The notes: generated by a model from the sequence alone, not told the origin. A DNA stretch of 64,000 nt from JAVBPR01 sp031549485 (GCA_031549485.1 JAVBPR010000013.1:1-64000), one strand, 5' to 3'; counted from the stretch's first letter, positions 24,635 to 33,451 are shown. Translations and numbers: made by a program.

Positions 24635-27214
24635 ATGAAGCATGTCAGAACAAAGCAAAAAGTGGCAAAAACGCCGAGAACGCGCAAATCCGCGGCATCT
24701 AAGCCTCCGCGGAAACGAAGCGGCACGGCGCGCTATATCCTTTCGGCTTTGCTTATCATTTTATTTATATTTTTGTTTACAGCCGGTGCGATAATTTTTC
24801 ATATTTTTGTTCTGCTTGACAATAACGTGGACGATTTTCTCGAGAGCATTATGATGAACCAGTCAAGCGTTCTTTATTATAAGGATACTAAAGGGCAATG
24901 GCTTGAGCAGGAAAAGCTGTTTTCGGGAAGTGACCGAATATGGGTACCGCTTTCGGAGATTCCCAAAAGTGTACAAGACGCGGCGATTGCTATTGAAGAC
25001 AAACGATTTATGAGCCATGCCGGTGTAGACTTAAGAAGGACATTCGGCGCGGTTATTTCGCTTTTTACCGGTGAGACAAATTACGGCGGATCGACAATCA
25101 CGCAGCAGGTTATAAAAAACGTGACGCAGGATGATGCCGTCAGCATGAGGCGCAAGGTTCAGGAAATCGCAAGGGCGCTTGAACTTGAGCGCAATTATTC
25201 AAAAGATCAAATTCTTGAGATGTATCTCAACACGATGTATTTAAGCCAAAACTGCAACGGTATTCAAGCTGCTTCAAAAACTTTTTTTGGGAAAGATGCC
25301 AGCGAACTTTCGCTTGCGGAATCGGCATCGCTTGTCGGAATCACCCAGTTCCCGGGAAGATATGATCCGTTCATTCACCCCGATCATAATAAAAACAAAC
25401 AGGAACTGATTCTCAAAGAAATGTGCAATCAAGGCCTCATTTCCGAGGAGGAAAGAGACGCGGCGATTGCCGAAGAGCTTGTATTTAATAAAGAAGCGGT
25501 AATCGCGGAGCGCAAATCGGTGCAAAGCTATTACACCGACCAGGTTATCGAGGATATTATCGCGGATTTATATACCCAATACGGTTATAACCGCAAAATT
25601 GCCAGTTCGCTTATTTATTCGGGCGGTCTGAAGATTTACACGGCGATGGATAAGAGCGTGCAGGACGCGATGGATTCGGTATTTGCGAACAATCCGAACT
25701 TCCCGACCGTAGTCGGCTCTAAGCAGCCTGAGGCCGCTATGGTTATCGTCGATCCGAACACCGGCGCGCTGCTCGCGCTTTACGGCGGGCGCGGCGAAAA
25801 AACAGGCGCGCGCTTGCTAAACCGCGCGACACAGTCAAAAAGATCGCCGGGTTCTTCGATTAAACCGATCGCCGTATACGCGCCCGGCCTTGAATATAAA
25901 GTTATCACTGCCGCAAGCGTTTTTGACGATATTCCTTTTGATATCGAGAAGAAATATCCGAAAAACTATACAAAAACTTATTCGGGCCTTATGACGGTCA
26001 AAGAAGCTGTCGAAGTTTCTAATAACGCCGTCGCGGTCAGAGCGCTTGACGCGCTGGGATTTGAAAAATCCTATAAATTCCTTACTGAAAATTTAGGCGT
26101 TACTTCGATTGTAAAACGTACAACTTCCAAAACAGGCAAAATCCTATCCGACCTTGGGTATGGACCACTTGCGCTCGGAGGACTTACAAACGGCATATCG
26201 GTCAGAGAAATAACTGCGGCGTATGTTCCGTTTTCCAACGGAGGACTCTATTATAAGCCGTATACTTACACCTCGGTTGTCGACAGCAAGGGAAACGTGC
26301 TTCTTGAAAATTCACCTCAGCCAACCGTCGCAATGCGCGAGGAAACTTCATATTTGATGAATAGCTTGCTCTTAAACGCGGTTGAAAACGGGACAGGTTC
26401 TCCGGCGAAAATCCCGAATCAAAATGTCGCGGGTAAAACGGGAACGACATCGGACGACTACGACAGATGGTTTGTAGGCTATACGCCTTATTATGTCGGC
26501 GGCGTCTGGTACGGATTTGACACCAACAAAACGATAGTGACAACCAAAAGCACCAATCCCGCGCTTTCGCTTTGGCGTCAGGTCATGGTAAAGATTCATC
26601 AAGGCAAAGATAAAGCGGATTTCCCGGTTGCAAAGAAAATCGTTACCGAGGAAGTATGCTTGGACAGCGGCCTGCTTCCGGGACCCGGTTGCAAAAAAGA
26701 TTTGCGCGGCAACAGGGTAAAAGAGGCGATTTTTGAGGAGGGTACGGTTCCCACCGAAAAATGTGACATTCATGTTCCGGTTAAGATATGCAGCTCGTCA
26801 AGGCAGGTTGCCGGAAGGTATTGCCCAAGCACATACACAGCATATATGATAAATGTTAAACGCGAATTCCCGTACACTCTCGCTGTAGCGGACGCGCAGT
26901 ACACATACATCCCGAGCAAGTCGATAAGCCTTGTTCCGGGAACGACATATCCGGTATATAAACCGCTTCTTGCATCGGGTATGACGGCGGGGTACACGGC
27001 GAATATCGGTTATCCCGCAAACGCATGTTGTCATTATCATACCGGATATAAGCCGCCCCCTGATGACGACGACGATGACGAAAAACCGTCAGACGGCGGT
27101 AATAACGGCGGAACGCCGGACGGCAATAATGGCAATAACGGTGGTAACGGCGGAACGCCGGACGGTACCGGAGGCCAAACAAACGATCCGGGAATACCGG
27201 TTTCAGGACAATAA
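24635..27214 (+). CDS. Class A penicillin-binding protein (PBP1A-type)
   Basis: This bifunctional peptidoglycan synthase has a basic cytoplasmic head, one membrane segment (about 37-62), a GT51 glycosyltransferase with E121 in AIEDKRF and GGSTITQQVIKN, and a transpeptidase with S407-SIK, SNN (VSNNAVAVRAL) and KTGT. The C-terminus ends in an Asp run and a Gly/Asn/Pro repeat tail (about 805-859), probably spanning the wall. The start is unclear: AGGAGG (24609-24614) is 20 nt from ATG 24635 but 8 nt from an in-frame CTG at 24623; GTG 24614 overlaps the ribosome site itself. It is divergent from the BofC-like gene. Confidence 0.93.
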   Translation: MKHVRTKQKVAKTPRTRKSAASKPPRKRSGTARYILSALLIILFIFLFTAGAIIFHIFVLLDNNVDDFLESIMMNQSSVLYYKDTKGQWLEQEKLFSGSDRIWVPLSEIPKSVQDAAIAIEDKRFMSHAGVDLRRTFGAVISLFTGETNYGGSTITQQVIKNVTQDDAVSMRRKVQEIARALELERNYSKDQILEMYLNTMYLSQNCNGIQAASKTFFGKDASELSLAESASLVGITQFPGRYDPFIHPDHNKNKQELILKEMCNQGLISEEERDAAIAEELVFNKEAVIAERKSVQSYYTDQVIEDIIADLYTQYGYNRKIASSLIYSGGLKIYTAMDKSVQDAMDSVFANNPNFPTVVGSKQPEAAMVIVDPNTGALLALYGGRGEKTGARLLNRATQSKRSPGSSIKPIAVYAPGLEYKVITAASVFDDIPFDIEKKYPKNYTKTYSGLMTVKEAVEVSNNAVAVRALDALGFEKSYKFLTENLGVTSIVKRTTSKTGKILSDLGYGPLALGGLTNGISVREITAAYVPFSNGGLYYKPYTYTSVVDSKGNVLLENSPQPTVAMREETSYLMNSLLLNAVENGTGSPAKIPNQNVAGKTGTTSDDYDRWFVGYTPYYVGGVWYGFDTNKTIVTTKSTNPALSLWRQVMVKIHQGKDKADFPVAKKIVTEEVCLDSGLLPGPGCKKDLRGNRVKEAIFEEGTVPTEKCDIHVPVKICSSSRQVAGRYCPSTYTAYMINVKREFPYTLAVADAQYTYIPSKSISLVPGTTYPVYKPLLASGMTAGYTANIGYPANACCHYHTGYKPPPDDDDDDEKPSDGGNNGGTPDGNNGNNGGNGGTPDGTGGQTNDPGIPVSGQ

Positions 27215-27226
27215 CTCTATTTTCAG

Positions 27227-27260
27227 TTCCCCGAAAGGCTTGCCTTTCGGGGAATTTTTG
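27227..27260 (+). terminator. Terminator of the PBP gene
   Basis: TTCCCCGAAAGGC and GCCTTTCGGGGAA form a 13-bp stem with a TT loop, then TTTTTG. Confidence 0.85.
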
Positions 27261-27333
27261 TAACCTCAAAGACGCTTTCGGCATAGATTATAATAGGCAT
27301 TTTTGCCGATGAATAATCAAAAGGAAGTAAAAA

Positions 27334-27519
27334 ATGAGAAAAATTTGCTGGTTCAATATTTTTGTGTTCATTATCGCGATATTATTGGCACTTGTCATAG
27401 GAGTAATTGTAGGCGCTTTTTTTGCCGCCGCCGTAATGTCAGGGCTCTTTGTAATTGCTTTGATAGCCGTAATTCTAATCGTGGTTTTGATATTTATAAT
27501 TTCGTATCGGTGTTCCTAA
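27334..27519 (+). CDS. Small two-helix membrane protein, unknown function
   Basis: The 61-residue product is nearly all hydrophobic, with two membrane segments (about 6-32 and 36-56) joined by FFAAAVMSG. It starts at an ATG with AAGGAAG 7 nt upstream and has its own terminator just after the stop. A TATAAT at 27289-27294 may be its -10 box, but no good -35 is present. I do not recognise a family. The clear ribosome site and separate terminator support a real gene. Confidence 0.6.
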   Translation: MRKICWFNIFVFIIAILLALVIGVIVGAFFAAAVMSGLFVIALIAVILIVVLIFIISYRCS

Positions 27520-27524
27520 CACAC

Positions 27525-27556
27525 AAAAAAGCTTCGGCATTTGCCGAAGCTTTTTT
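27525..27556. terminator. Bidirectional terminator
   Basis: AAAAAAGCTTCGGCA (27525-27539) pairs perfectly with TGCCGAAGCTTTTTT (27542-27556). It separates the small membrane protein from the convergent E2-like gene. Confidence 0.9.
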
Positions 27557-27570
27557 ATTTAACGTTTATA

Positions 27571-28494
27571 TTACCACAAACGGATTTGTTGCGGGTTTTC
27601 GAATATTTCGTCAAGTCTTTCCATAAAGGGGACAAGCGATATGAAATCCATCGCGCGGTGGTCGAAAGCAAGGCAGATGGGCAAGATTTTTCTGATGCCG
27701 ATTTCTTTTTCACCACTTTCGCCGATAAAAACACTCGGTTTTTCCTGTATCGCGCCGATTCCGGCGACAAACACCTGCGGCGGAACGATTTCGAGCAGCG
27801 AAAAATGTCCTTTTAAACCTTTGTGTAGCGAGCCGATATTTGAAACGGTAACGCTTGCGCTCAAAATATCCTTTTCGGTCAGCCTTTCCTCCGGCGTAAT
27901 ATCGTAGTATTCTTGCTTTGCCTTGCCCGAAAGACCTTTTATAGGATGCCGCGAAAGCTTTGCCGCTAAAACCCGCCGCAGCGCAAAAATTCGCCCTTTT
28001 TTCAGATCTTCGATTGTATGAGTCATCGCTGTTTTGTATAGGAGCTCATTTATATTTGTATTTTTAAGCCTCTTTGAAATGTCGTTTACCTTATCTGAAA
28101 TTTCGAGAAGCGACATATCATTTACATCGCAAATTGACGGGGTTATGATTTTGCCGTCCTCTAAAAGCCAGGGTATGGAAATATTAATTTGCCGGTTTGC
28201 GGTTATTTTGCCGGTGACACTTCCGGCGCTGTATTCAATAGAGGAGTTTAAAATAGGCGCGGCTTTAATCCCTTCGGCGATAATTTTTAACATCAGGGTG
28301 TTAAAAGTTATTTTTTGTCCGCGCGACGCAAAAGCCTCGCTCAACGCGCGAAATTCAGCAAGTAAATCGGTTATGTCAGGTTCATAGATATATGAAACGT
28401 GCGGAACCTCCCGCCATGATTTTGAGGTCATGTGGGAAACGACTTTTCGCGGCAAATCAAGTGCTCGGATATCTAATTCTTTGCTTTTCGGCAT
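27571..28494 (-). CDS. Standalone 2-oxoacid dehydrogenase acyltransferase (E2) catalytic-domain protein
   Basis: The 307-residue protein matches the catalytic core of dihydrolipoyl acyltransferases, which share the CAT fold. It has SWREVPHVSYIYEPDIT at the front and the active-site region CLAFDHRAMDF, where the catalytic His is kept but the usual Gly after Asp (DHRxxDG) is Phe. No lipoyl or E3-binding domain is present, and no E1 or E3 gene is adjacent, so it cannot work as a normal dehydrogenase core alone. It may transfer acyl groups from CoA to a small molecule. GGGAG lies 8 nt before ATG 28494. Confidence 0.75.
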   Translation of the reverse strand: MPKSKELDIRALDLPRKVVSHMTSKSWREVPHVSYIYEPDITDLLAEFRALSEAFASRGQKITFNTLMLKIIAEGIKAAPILNSSIEYSAGSVTGKITANRQINISIPWLLEDGKIITPSICDVNDMSLLEISDKVNDISKRLKNTNINELLYKTAMTHTIEDLKKGRIFALRRVLAAKLSRHPIKGLSGKAKQEYYDITPEERLTEKDILSASVTVSNIGSLHKGLKGHFSLLEIVPPQVFVAGIGAIQEKPSVFIGESGEKEIGIRKILPICLAFDHRAMDFISLVPFMERLDEIFENPQQIRLW

Positions 28495-28522
28495 ACGAAT
28501 TCTCCCTTAAAAATTATTGATT

Positions 28523-29614
28523 CTACTTTTTTACAGTATTATTTGTGCGAATTTTCGATTGCAGCAAAGTTTTTAAATAATTCCAAAGCAGTAAAGATAA
28601 TATTGTAACAGGGTAGACAACAAGGATTCTGATTAAGTAGCTCGGACCGATAGAAAGATTTGTGGAAGTGACCAGAAAATCATCTAAAATGAATATGATC
28701 AAACAATGCGAAAGGTAAATTCCAAAACTAACCTTGTCAATGCTTTTTATTATTTTTGAAAATCTAAATTTGCCGCTTGATTCTTTTTCGCGGAAAGACA
28801 AAGCAAGCATATAGAAAAAGCAAATTGCACTGATGCAATATAGCAAATGAACGCTGTCCAAATAGGGAACGCTGTGTTTTCCGCTAAAAGCTAAATAACT
28901 TAAAATAGCATCAAAAACAGATGAAAAAAGAAATGCCAAAGTTATAAAAATGCGATTATTATTAAGTGCTTTCTTGAATTTTTCGTAGAATAAACCTGCG
29001 TAGCAGCCCGCAACCCAGTAAACTAAATATGTAGTAAAAACTCTGTCATTATATTGAAAATTAAAATCACGGAAAAAGAGTTTGATAATATCGGGTAAAT
29101 TCTGCCCCAAAACAACTGTTAAAACAAGTGAAAAAACAATTAAAAGAGTACTGTTTGTACGCTTTACTAAATTTATCCATAGCGGAGTTAATATATAAAA
29201 TTGGATTATGATAATTATAAAATAAAAATGACCGACCAAATCACCGGTCAATGTATATTTAAAGAAATCCGCCCAGTTAAAGGCAAAAAAATCATGCGAG
29301 CAAAAATAAATATAATAAATAAACACCCATGCGACGTAAGGCAAAACGATGTGCAAAAATCGGCCTTTGAAAAACTTTCTGTAATTTATTTTTTCGGATT
29401 TATTTAAAAATAATTTTAAACCGCTTAAGAATATAAATCCTTGCACAACGAATGCCGAAAGACGCCACGGTATTAAAACGACTAAATACTGCCAACTATT
29501 TTTATCGAGACCGGAAATAGGAGGAGAAGAAACATGGATAAAGATAACAATCATGCAAAAAAGCACATTAAGTAAAGATATTTCAAAAAATCTCGACTTG
29601 CCTTTACCTTCCAT
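28523..29614 (-). CDS. Acyltransferase 3 family membrane protein (OafA/WecH-like)
   Basis: The 363-residue protein has about ten membrane helices and the acyltransferase-3 pattern: an early VIFIHVSSPP with the conserved His in helix 1, RFLHIVLPYVAW after helix 2, and a late FGIYLSHCLIIF. Such enzymes O-acetylate cell-surface sugars or peptidoglycan. The gene is clearly AT-richer than its neighbours and has an isolated promoter, hinting at separate acquisition. GAGG lies 5 nt before the ATG. It is followed 28 bp later by the E2-like gene on the same strand, so the two may share a transcript. Confidence 0.8.
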   Translation of the reverse strand: MEGKGKSRFFEISLLNVLFCMIVIFIHVSSPPISGLDKNSWQYLVVLIPWRLSAFVVQGFIFLSGLKLFLNKSEKINYRKFFKGRFLHIVLPYVAWVFIYYIYFCSHDFFAFNWADFFKYTLTGDLVGHFYFIIIIIQFYILTPLWINLVKRTNSTLLIVFSLVLTVVLGQNLPDIIKLFFRDFNFQYNDRVFTTYLVYWVAGCYAGLFYEKFKKALNNNRIFITLAFLFSSVFDAILSYLAFSGKHSVPYLDSVHLLYCISAICFFYMLALSFREKESSGKFRFSKIIKSIDKVSFGIYLSHCLIIFILDDFLVTSTNLSIGPSYLIRILVVYPVTILSLLLWNYLKTLLQSKIRTNNTVKK

Positions 29615-29660
29615 AGTTACCTCAATCCTAACTCAAATATATTACCTTTTATTTATCAGC

Positions 29661-29690
29661 ATTATAACATGCGTAAATACAAAATGTCAC
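29661..29690 (-). promoter_or_regulatory. Promoter of the membrane acyltransferase
   Basis: On the minus strand GTGACA, 18 bp, TATAAT (29661-29666) with TG one base before it (extended -10). It overlaps one arm of the araC terminator hairpin. Confidence 0.5.
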
Positions 29691-29716
29691 ACTTTCTGAG
29701 TGCGACATTTTGTATT
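29676..29716. terminator. 13-bp hairpin ending the AraC-type gene
   Basis: AATACAAAATGTC (29676-29688) pairs exactly with GACATTTTGTATT (29704-29716), and the loop itself can form CACT/AGTG. It follows the AraC gene on the minus strand and lies upstream of the acyltransferase. Confidence 0.6.
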
Positions 29717-29719
29717 ATT

Positions 29720-30640
29720 TTATTCCATGTTTTTTATAGGGGCCATTTCGATATAACCTCGCCATCCCATCGGGGAAAGCTGCATTCGCGGGGCGAGTTC
29801 CGGAGCGTAGACAAATCCGTATATTTCGGGGTTGAATTTTTTGATACGCTCCATGCATAAGCCGACAGCTTCCTCGAAATTATTGTCGTCATACGGCTCC
29901 CCTTGGAACACAAGAAGTTTACATGGCTCCAAATTTATTATTTCGAATCCTTCCGGTATCGGTCCGGAATAATCGGCAGGAACCTCAACTCCGTGCGCGT
30001 AGATTCCTGTTCCTTCTGGCTGCATATTTTTTGGCAGCCATAGGCCTACGGGCTCGTAAAGTGCCTCTTTGATGTTGCAAAGAATATCCCACGGCTCTGA
30101 ATTGCCGGAATCGCCGCAACCCACTTCGTCGCAGTATTCAAAATAATCGTTTGCGTTTTTGCTTCGGCGCAGAATCAGTTTCCGCGCCGGGCGGTCGATA
30201 ATTTGCGTAAAAATTACCGATGTTTTCATGTCCATATTTGATACCTCCGGTTTTGATTTGTGGCGGTCAAAATAGTGATATGGAATTTGCCATCCTTCGG
30301 ACTTTGGATAATTTGCATACTTTTTCGGGGTAATCCCAAATGCATTTGAAAATGCCCTTGTAAATCCTTCGTGGCTGTCAAAAACAAAATCAAGCGCAAT
30401 ATCAAGCACTTTTGGCCTGCCGCCTCGCAGTGCATGAGCGGACCTAACCAGCCGCAGGCGATGGATATATTCAAACGGAGACACGCCGGTTTCCTCTTTG
30501 AATAACCGCGCCGCGTGATATTGAGAATAGCCCGCCGCCCTTGCAATATCAATTGAAGTTATTTTTTCCTGCAGGTGTGTATGGATATATTCTTTCATTT
30601 CCGCCACCGCCGAAAAATTTTGCTTTTCGTTTCCTATCAC
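29720..30640 (-). CDS. AraC-family regulator with GyrI-like effector domain
   Basis: The 306-residue protein has two N-terminal AraC helix-turn-helix motifs (about 10-110: ITSIDIARAAGYSQYHAARL and the second ending FGITPKKYANYP) and a C-terminal GyrI-like small-molecule-binding domain. This domain order matches Rob/BmrR-like multidrug-responsive activators. I chose GTG 30640, which has GGGAGG 7 nt upstream; the upstream ATGs at 30694 and 30661 do not. No target gene is obvious; the minus-strand acyltransferase downstream is separated by a hairpin. Confidence 0.85.
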   Translation of the reverse strand: MIGNEKQNFSAVAEMKEYIHTHLQEKITSIDIARAAGYSQYHAARLFKEETGVSPFEYIHRLRLVRSAHALRGGRPKVLDIALDFVFDSHEGFTRAFSNAFGITPKKYANYPKSEGWQIPYHYFDRHKSKPEVSNMDMKTSVIFTQIIDRPARKLILRRSKNANDYFEYCDEVGCGDSGNSEPWDILCNIKEALYEPVGLWLPKNMQPEGTGIYAHGVEVPADYSGPIPEGFEIINLEPCKLLVFQGEPYDDNNFEEAVGLCMERIKKFNPEIYGFVYAPELAPRMQLSPMGWRGYIEMAPIKNME

Positions 30641-30794
30641 TTTCTCACCTCCCAAAATCATTTTACGAAAATCGAATATCAAATTCTTGACCAAAACAGC
30701 TATAAAAATAGTTTATCGTAAAAGCAATATCGCAACAAGCTGCTTTACGGTATATCCTTATGCTCGATTGATTCGAATCTTTCAGGCGTTTTAC

Positions 30795-30825
30795 AAAAAA
30801 AGAAACCCCGTATACACAGAGTTTC
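30795..30825 (-). terminator. Terminator of tRNA-Ser
   Basis: GAAACTCTG and CGGGGTTTC pair (with G-T wobbles) on the minus strand, followed by seven T, 10 nt after the tRNA. Confidence 0.7.
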
Positions 30826-30834
30826 TTTTATTTG

Positions 30835-30926
30835 TGGCGGAGAGAGAGGGATTCGAACCCTCGGTGGGGTATTAGCCCACACACGATTTCCAATCGTGCG
30901 CCTTAGACCAGCTCAGCCATCTCTCC
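30835..30926 (-). tRNA. tRNA-Ser (anticodon GGA)
   Basis: The minus strand gives a class II tRNA: acceptor GGAGAGA/TCTCTCC, anticodon stem CACGA/TCGTG with loop TTGGAAA (anticodon GGA), a long variable arm (TGTGGGCTAATACCCCACC region), T loop TTCGAAT, discriminator G and encoded CCA. Confidence 0.95.
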
Positions 30927-31062
30927 AAAGTCCTTTAATAGAATAACTAATTTTGCACCGGCTGTCAATATGTTAACTTTTTTTCAATTTTTTCGTCTAA
31001 TATATAAATTTAAAAATTATTGGTGTATAATATCTTCATGCATTGAAAGGAATTTAAATCAT

Positions 31063-32070
31063 ATGGCAAAAAATACGCCGGCACATGTGGCGCAAAAAAA
31101 TGAAAAAGATAATGTAAAAGTTAAGAATAAGCCGCTGAAAGCGCTGCTTGTTTTTCTTGTTATAATCGCAGTAATCGCGGGCGGGTTATATCTTGCCGCA
31201 AAGATTTTCATCAAACCTCCGGTGGTGATTCCGGATGATAACGACAGCGTTCCGAGCGGAACATCGGACAGGGAGAGCGGAATTTATAACATAATGCTTG
31301 TAGGGCAGGACAAAATTTCCGAAAGCACCGACACGATGATAATGGTCTCGGTTGATACGGTCAATAAAAAGGTGAATTTGCTTTCGATTCCGCGCGACAC
31401 TATGGCAAACAGCGACCGAAGCAATAAAAAAATAAATGCGGCATATTCTATCGGCGGCGAAAAACAGCTTCAGGAAGAGGTCGCCGGAGTTACGGGGATT
31501 AAATTTGACCGCTATGTTCTCGTTGATTTGGCGGGATTTGTCAAGCTTGTCGACGCAATTGGCGGGATAGATATCGATGTTAAAATGAAGATGGACTATG
31601 ATGATCCCGCGCAAAACCTGCATATTCACATCAAAAAGGGAATGCAGCATCTCGACGGACAAACCGCGCTTGAATTCGTGCGCTTTAGGCATGACTATGT
31701 AGACGGAAATTTGGGTCGTGTAAACGCGCAAAAGCAGTTTATCGATGCGGTTATCAAAAAAGTGCTTTCGCCTTCCACGATAGGGAAAATTCCGACTCTT
31801 GTCGATATCGCGAACAAAAACCTTAAAACAGATATGAGCCTTACAGAACTTCTTTGGTTTGCAAATCAAATCAAGGGAATGAATAGCGAGGACTTCGATA
31901 CCCACCTTTTGCCAGGCAGAGAGGGATATTATACCAAGCTGGCTTATTACTTTGTGCTTGAGGATGAAACGTTGGAACTTGTAAACGAATTTTTCAACCC
32001 GAATCCGAAGACTCCTATAAAGAAACTTGATTTAAGATACATCGATCCGAAAAAGATTACTTGGAATTAA
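31063..32070 (+). CDS. LytR-CpsA-Psr (LCP) family phosphotransferase
   Basis: LCP enzymes attach wall teichoic acids or capsular sugars to peptidoglycan. The 335-residue product has a Lys-rich cytoplasmic head, one membrane segment (about 27-48), and an LCP domain with TDTMIMVSVDTVNKKVNLLS, the IPRDT motif with the polyprenyl-phosphate-binding Arg and Asp, and FVRFRHDYVDGNLGRVNAQKQ split across two conserved Arg positions. ATG 31063 follows GAAAGGAA; a longer frame from 30970 is unlike the family. It ends at its own terminator. Confidence 0.9.
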   Translation: MAKNTPAHVAQKNEKDNVKVKNKPLKALLVFLVIIAVIAGGLYLAAKIFIKPPVVIPDDNDSVPSGTSDRESGIYNIMLVGQDKISESTDTMIMVSVDTVNKKVNLLSIPRDTMANSDRSNKKINAAYSIGGEKQLQEEVAGVTGIKFDRYVLVDLAGFVKLVDAIGGIDIDVKMKMDYDDPAQNLHIHIKKGMQHLDGQTALEFVRFRHDYVDGNLGRVNAQKQFIDAVIKKVLSPSTIGKIPTLVDIANKNLKTDMSLTELLWFANQIKGMNSEDFDTHLLPGREGYYTKLAYYFVLEDETLELVNEFFNPNPKTPIKKLDLRYIDPKKITWN

Positions 32071-32077
32071 ATGTTTT

Positions 32078-32110
32078 AAAAAGAAAGGCGATTTTTCGCC
32101 TTTCTTTTGT
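32078..32110 (+). terminator. Terminator of the LCP gene
   Basis: AAAAGAAAGGCG (32079-32090) and CGCCTTTCTTTT (32097-32108) around ATTTTT. Confidence 0.8.
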
Positions 32111-32146
32111 TTGCCAAAATTGTTAAAAAATAATTGTTGTAAAAGG

Positions 32147-32175
32147 TTGACAAAAAGGGAATATGCCTTTATAAT
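32147..32175 (+). promoter_or_regulatory. Perfect-consensus sigma-A promoter of the SigH-like gene
   Basis: TTGACA (32147-32152), exactly 17 bp, TATAAT (32170-32175). It is the only promoter in the window that I found with both boxes perfect, 39 nt before the GTG start. Confidence 0.85.
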
Positions 32176-32214
32176 AAGCTTTGCACGTTCAAAGATACAT
32201 CTTGGGGGGCTTTT

Positions 32215-32781
32215 GTGTCCGGATTTTCTAAGAAAACCAATCCGCGGGAAAGAGATGCAGAGCTTGTTATCCGTGCAAAAGAAGGCGATATTTCCGCTTT
32301 TACCGAAATAGTTTCGCTATACGGTAAAAAGGTGTTCGCGGCTTCGGGCAATAAAAAAGTTGCCGGTGCCGAAAAGGACGACCTTTTTCAAGAGGGAATG
32401 ATTGGCCTTGTTAAAGCCGTTCGAAGCTATGATGCTTCTGCCGGCGCATCATTTAAAACCTATGCAAGCGTTTGTATTGACAACCAGATAAAATCGGCCA
32501 TTACATCCGCTTCAAGAGCAAAACATATTCCGCTAAATAATTATCTTTCGTTTGAAGGCATAGAGCTTATCGAAAACAGCAACGAGGTTACACCGGAAGA
32601 TACCGTTATCGGCCATGAGCAGTTTGAAACGGGAATTCACAAGCTTTCAAAGTTTGAGCGTCAGGTTCTTCTTTTAAAACTTGAAGGTGATTCTTATTCT
32701 GTAATTGCTAAAAAGCTTGGAAAAAATGTTAAAGCTATTGAGAATGCTGTCTGCAGGGTAAAGAAAAAATTTTGTGAATAA
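32215..32781 (+). CDS. Sigma-70 family factor, SigH-like
   Basis: The 188-residue protein has region 2 with DDLFQEGMIGLVKAVRSYD and YASVCIDNQIKSAI, then SRAKHIPLNNYLSF, which closely resembles the corresponding KHIPLNSYVSL segment of B. subtilis SigH, and region 4 ending KLGKNVKAIENAVCRVKKK. It is shorter than SigH (218). SigH acts in early sporulation and stationary phase. The GTG start has a GGGGGG ribosome site 5 nt upstream. The perfect upstream promoter suggests strong vegetative transcription. Confidence 0.8.
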   Translation: MSGFSKKTNPRERDAELVIRAKEGDISAFTEIVSLYGKKVFAASGNKKVAGAEKDDLFQEGMIGLVKAVRSYDASAGASFKTYASVCIDNQIKSAITSASRAKHIPLNNYLSFEGIELIENSNEVTPEDTVIGHEQFETGIHKLSKFERQVLLLKLEGDSYSVIAKKLGKNVKAIENAVCRVKKKFCE

Positions 32782-32842
32782 ACCAGCGTAATGCTGTTTT
32801 ATAATATGCCTAAATGGTAAATCAAACAAGCGAGGGAAAACA

Positions 32843-33115
32843 ATGTACGAAGACAAGACCTTAACATGCAAAGAGTGCGGCGGTGAGTTCGTATTCACAG
32901 CCGGCGAGCAGGAGTTCTACGCTGAAAGAGGATTTCAGAATGAACCGCAGAGATGCAAAAACTGCCGCGACGTAAGAAAGAACGCAGCGAGAGCAAACAG
33001 AGAAATGTTCACTGCGACTTGCGCCGAATGCGGTGGCGAAGCTAAAGTACCGTTCGAGCCGAAAAACGATCGTCCGGTATACTGCAGCGAGTGCTACGCT
33101 AAATCTAAAGCATAA
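32843..33115 (+). CDS. Zinc-ribbon protein with four CxxC motifs
   Basis: The 90-residue product has two zinc-ribbon units: C9-x2-C12 with CKNC near 38-41, and CAEC near 60-63 with CSEC near 82-85. The FYAERGFQNEPQRCKNCR stretch matches the small clostridial zinc-ribbon family annotated as probable zinc-ribbon or CxxC-x17-CxxC proteins. The function is unknown. Codons look more biased than in neighbours, which suggests high expression. GAGGGAAAA precedes the ATG and a strong terminator follows. Confidence 0.8.
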   Translation: MYEDKTLTCKECGGEFVFTAGEQEFYAERGFQNEPQRCKNCRDVRKNAARANREMFTATCAECGGEAKVPFEPKNDRPVYCSECYAKSKA

Positions 33116-33146
33116 TTTTTGATTTTATAAATTGAAAATATAAGGT

Positions 33147-33176
33147 GAAAAGCGCGCCGTCTCGGCGCGCTTTTTG
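33147..33176 (+). terminator. Terminator of the zinc-ribbon gene
   Basis: AAAAGCGCGCCG and CGGCGCGCTTTTT around TCT form a very stable stem. Confidence 0.9.
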
Positions 33177-33182
33177 TCATGC

Positions 33183-33212
33183 TTGATTATTTGCGATTAT
33201 ATTAGGTATAAT
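33183..33212 (+). promoter_or_regulatory. Promoter of the DUF1858 gene
   Basis: TTGATT (33183-33188), 18 bp, TATAAT (33207-33212), 29 nt before the GTG start. Confidence 0.6.
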
Positions 33213-33241
33213 ATAAAAAAGCATAAAAGGAGTTTTAAAAG

Positions 33242-33451
33242 GTGAAACAGATAAATAAAGATATGATAATTGCAGAAGTGCTTGAAATCGACGCAGATCT
33301 CGCCCCGTTTTTTCTACAAATAGGTATGCACTGTCTCGGTTGTCCTTCCGCAAAAGGCGAAACTGTCGAAGAGGCTTGTTTTGTTCACGGTGAGGATTGC
33401 GATGCGCTTCTCGCGCGGATGAACGACTTTTTAAAGGCGAAGGAAAACTGA
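33242..33451 (+). CDS. DUF1858 domain protein
   Basis: The 69-residue product is a complete DUF1858 unit (the ScdA N-terminal-like fold): INKDMIIAEVLEIDADLAPFF followed by GMHCLGCPSAKGETVEEAC with the two conserved Cys near 33-36. Such small proteins often occur beside redox or iron-sulfur repair genes; the role is unknown. The GTG 33242 follows AAAGGAG. A short TCCGCTTTTAAAGCGGA hairpin lies just downstream. Confidence 0.85.
   Translation: MKQINKDMIIAEVLEIDADLAPFFLQIGMHCLGCPSAKGETVEEACFVHGEDCDALLARMNDFLKAKEN

Noticed and set aside
30687..30875. A 62-codon plus-strand frame ending in REGFEPSVGY
   Set aside because: Its end is the antisense of tRNA-Ser; this peptide ending is a well-known artefact of tRNA regions. 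No ribosome site.
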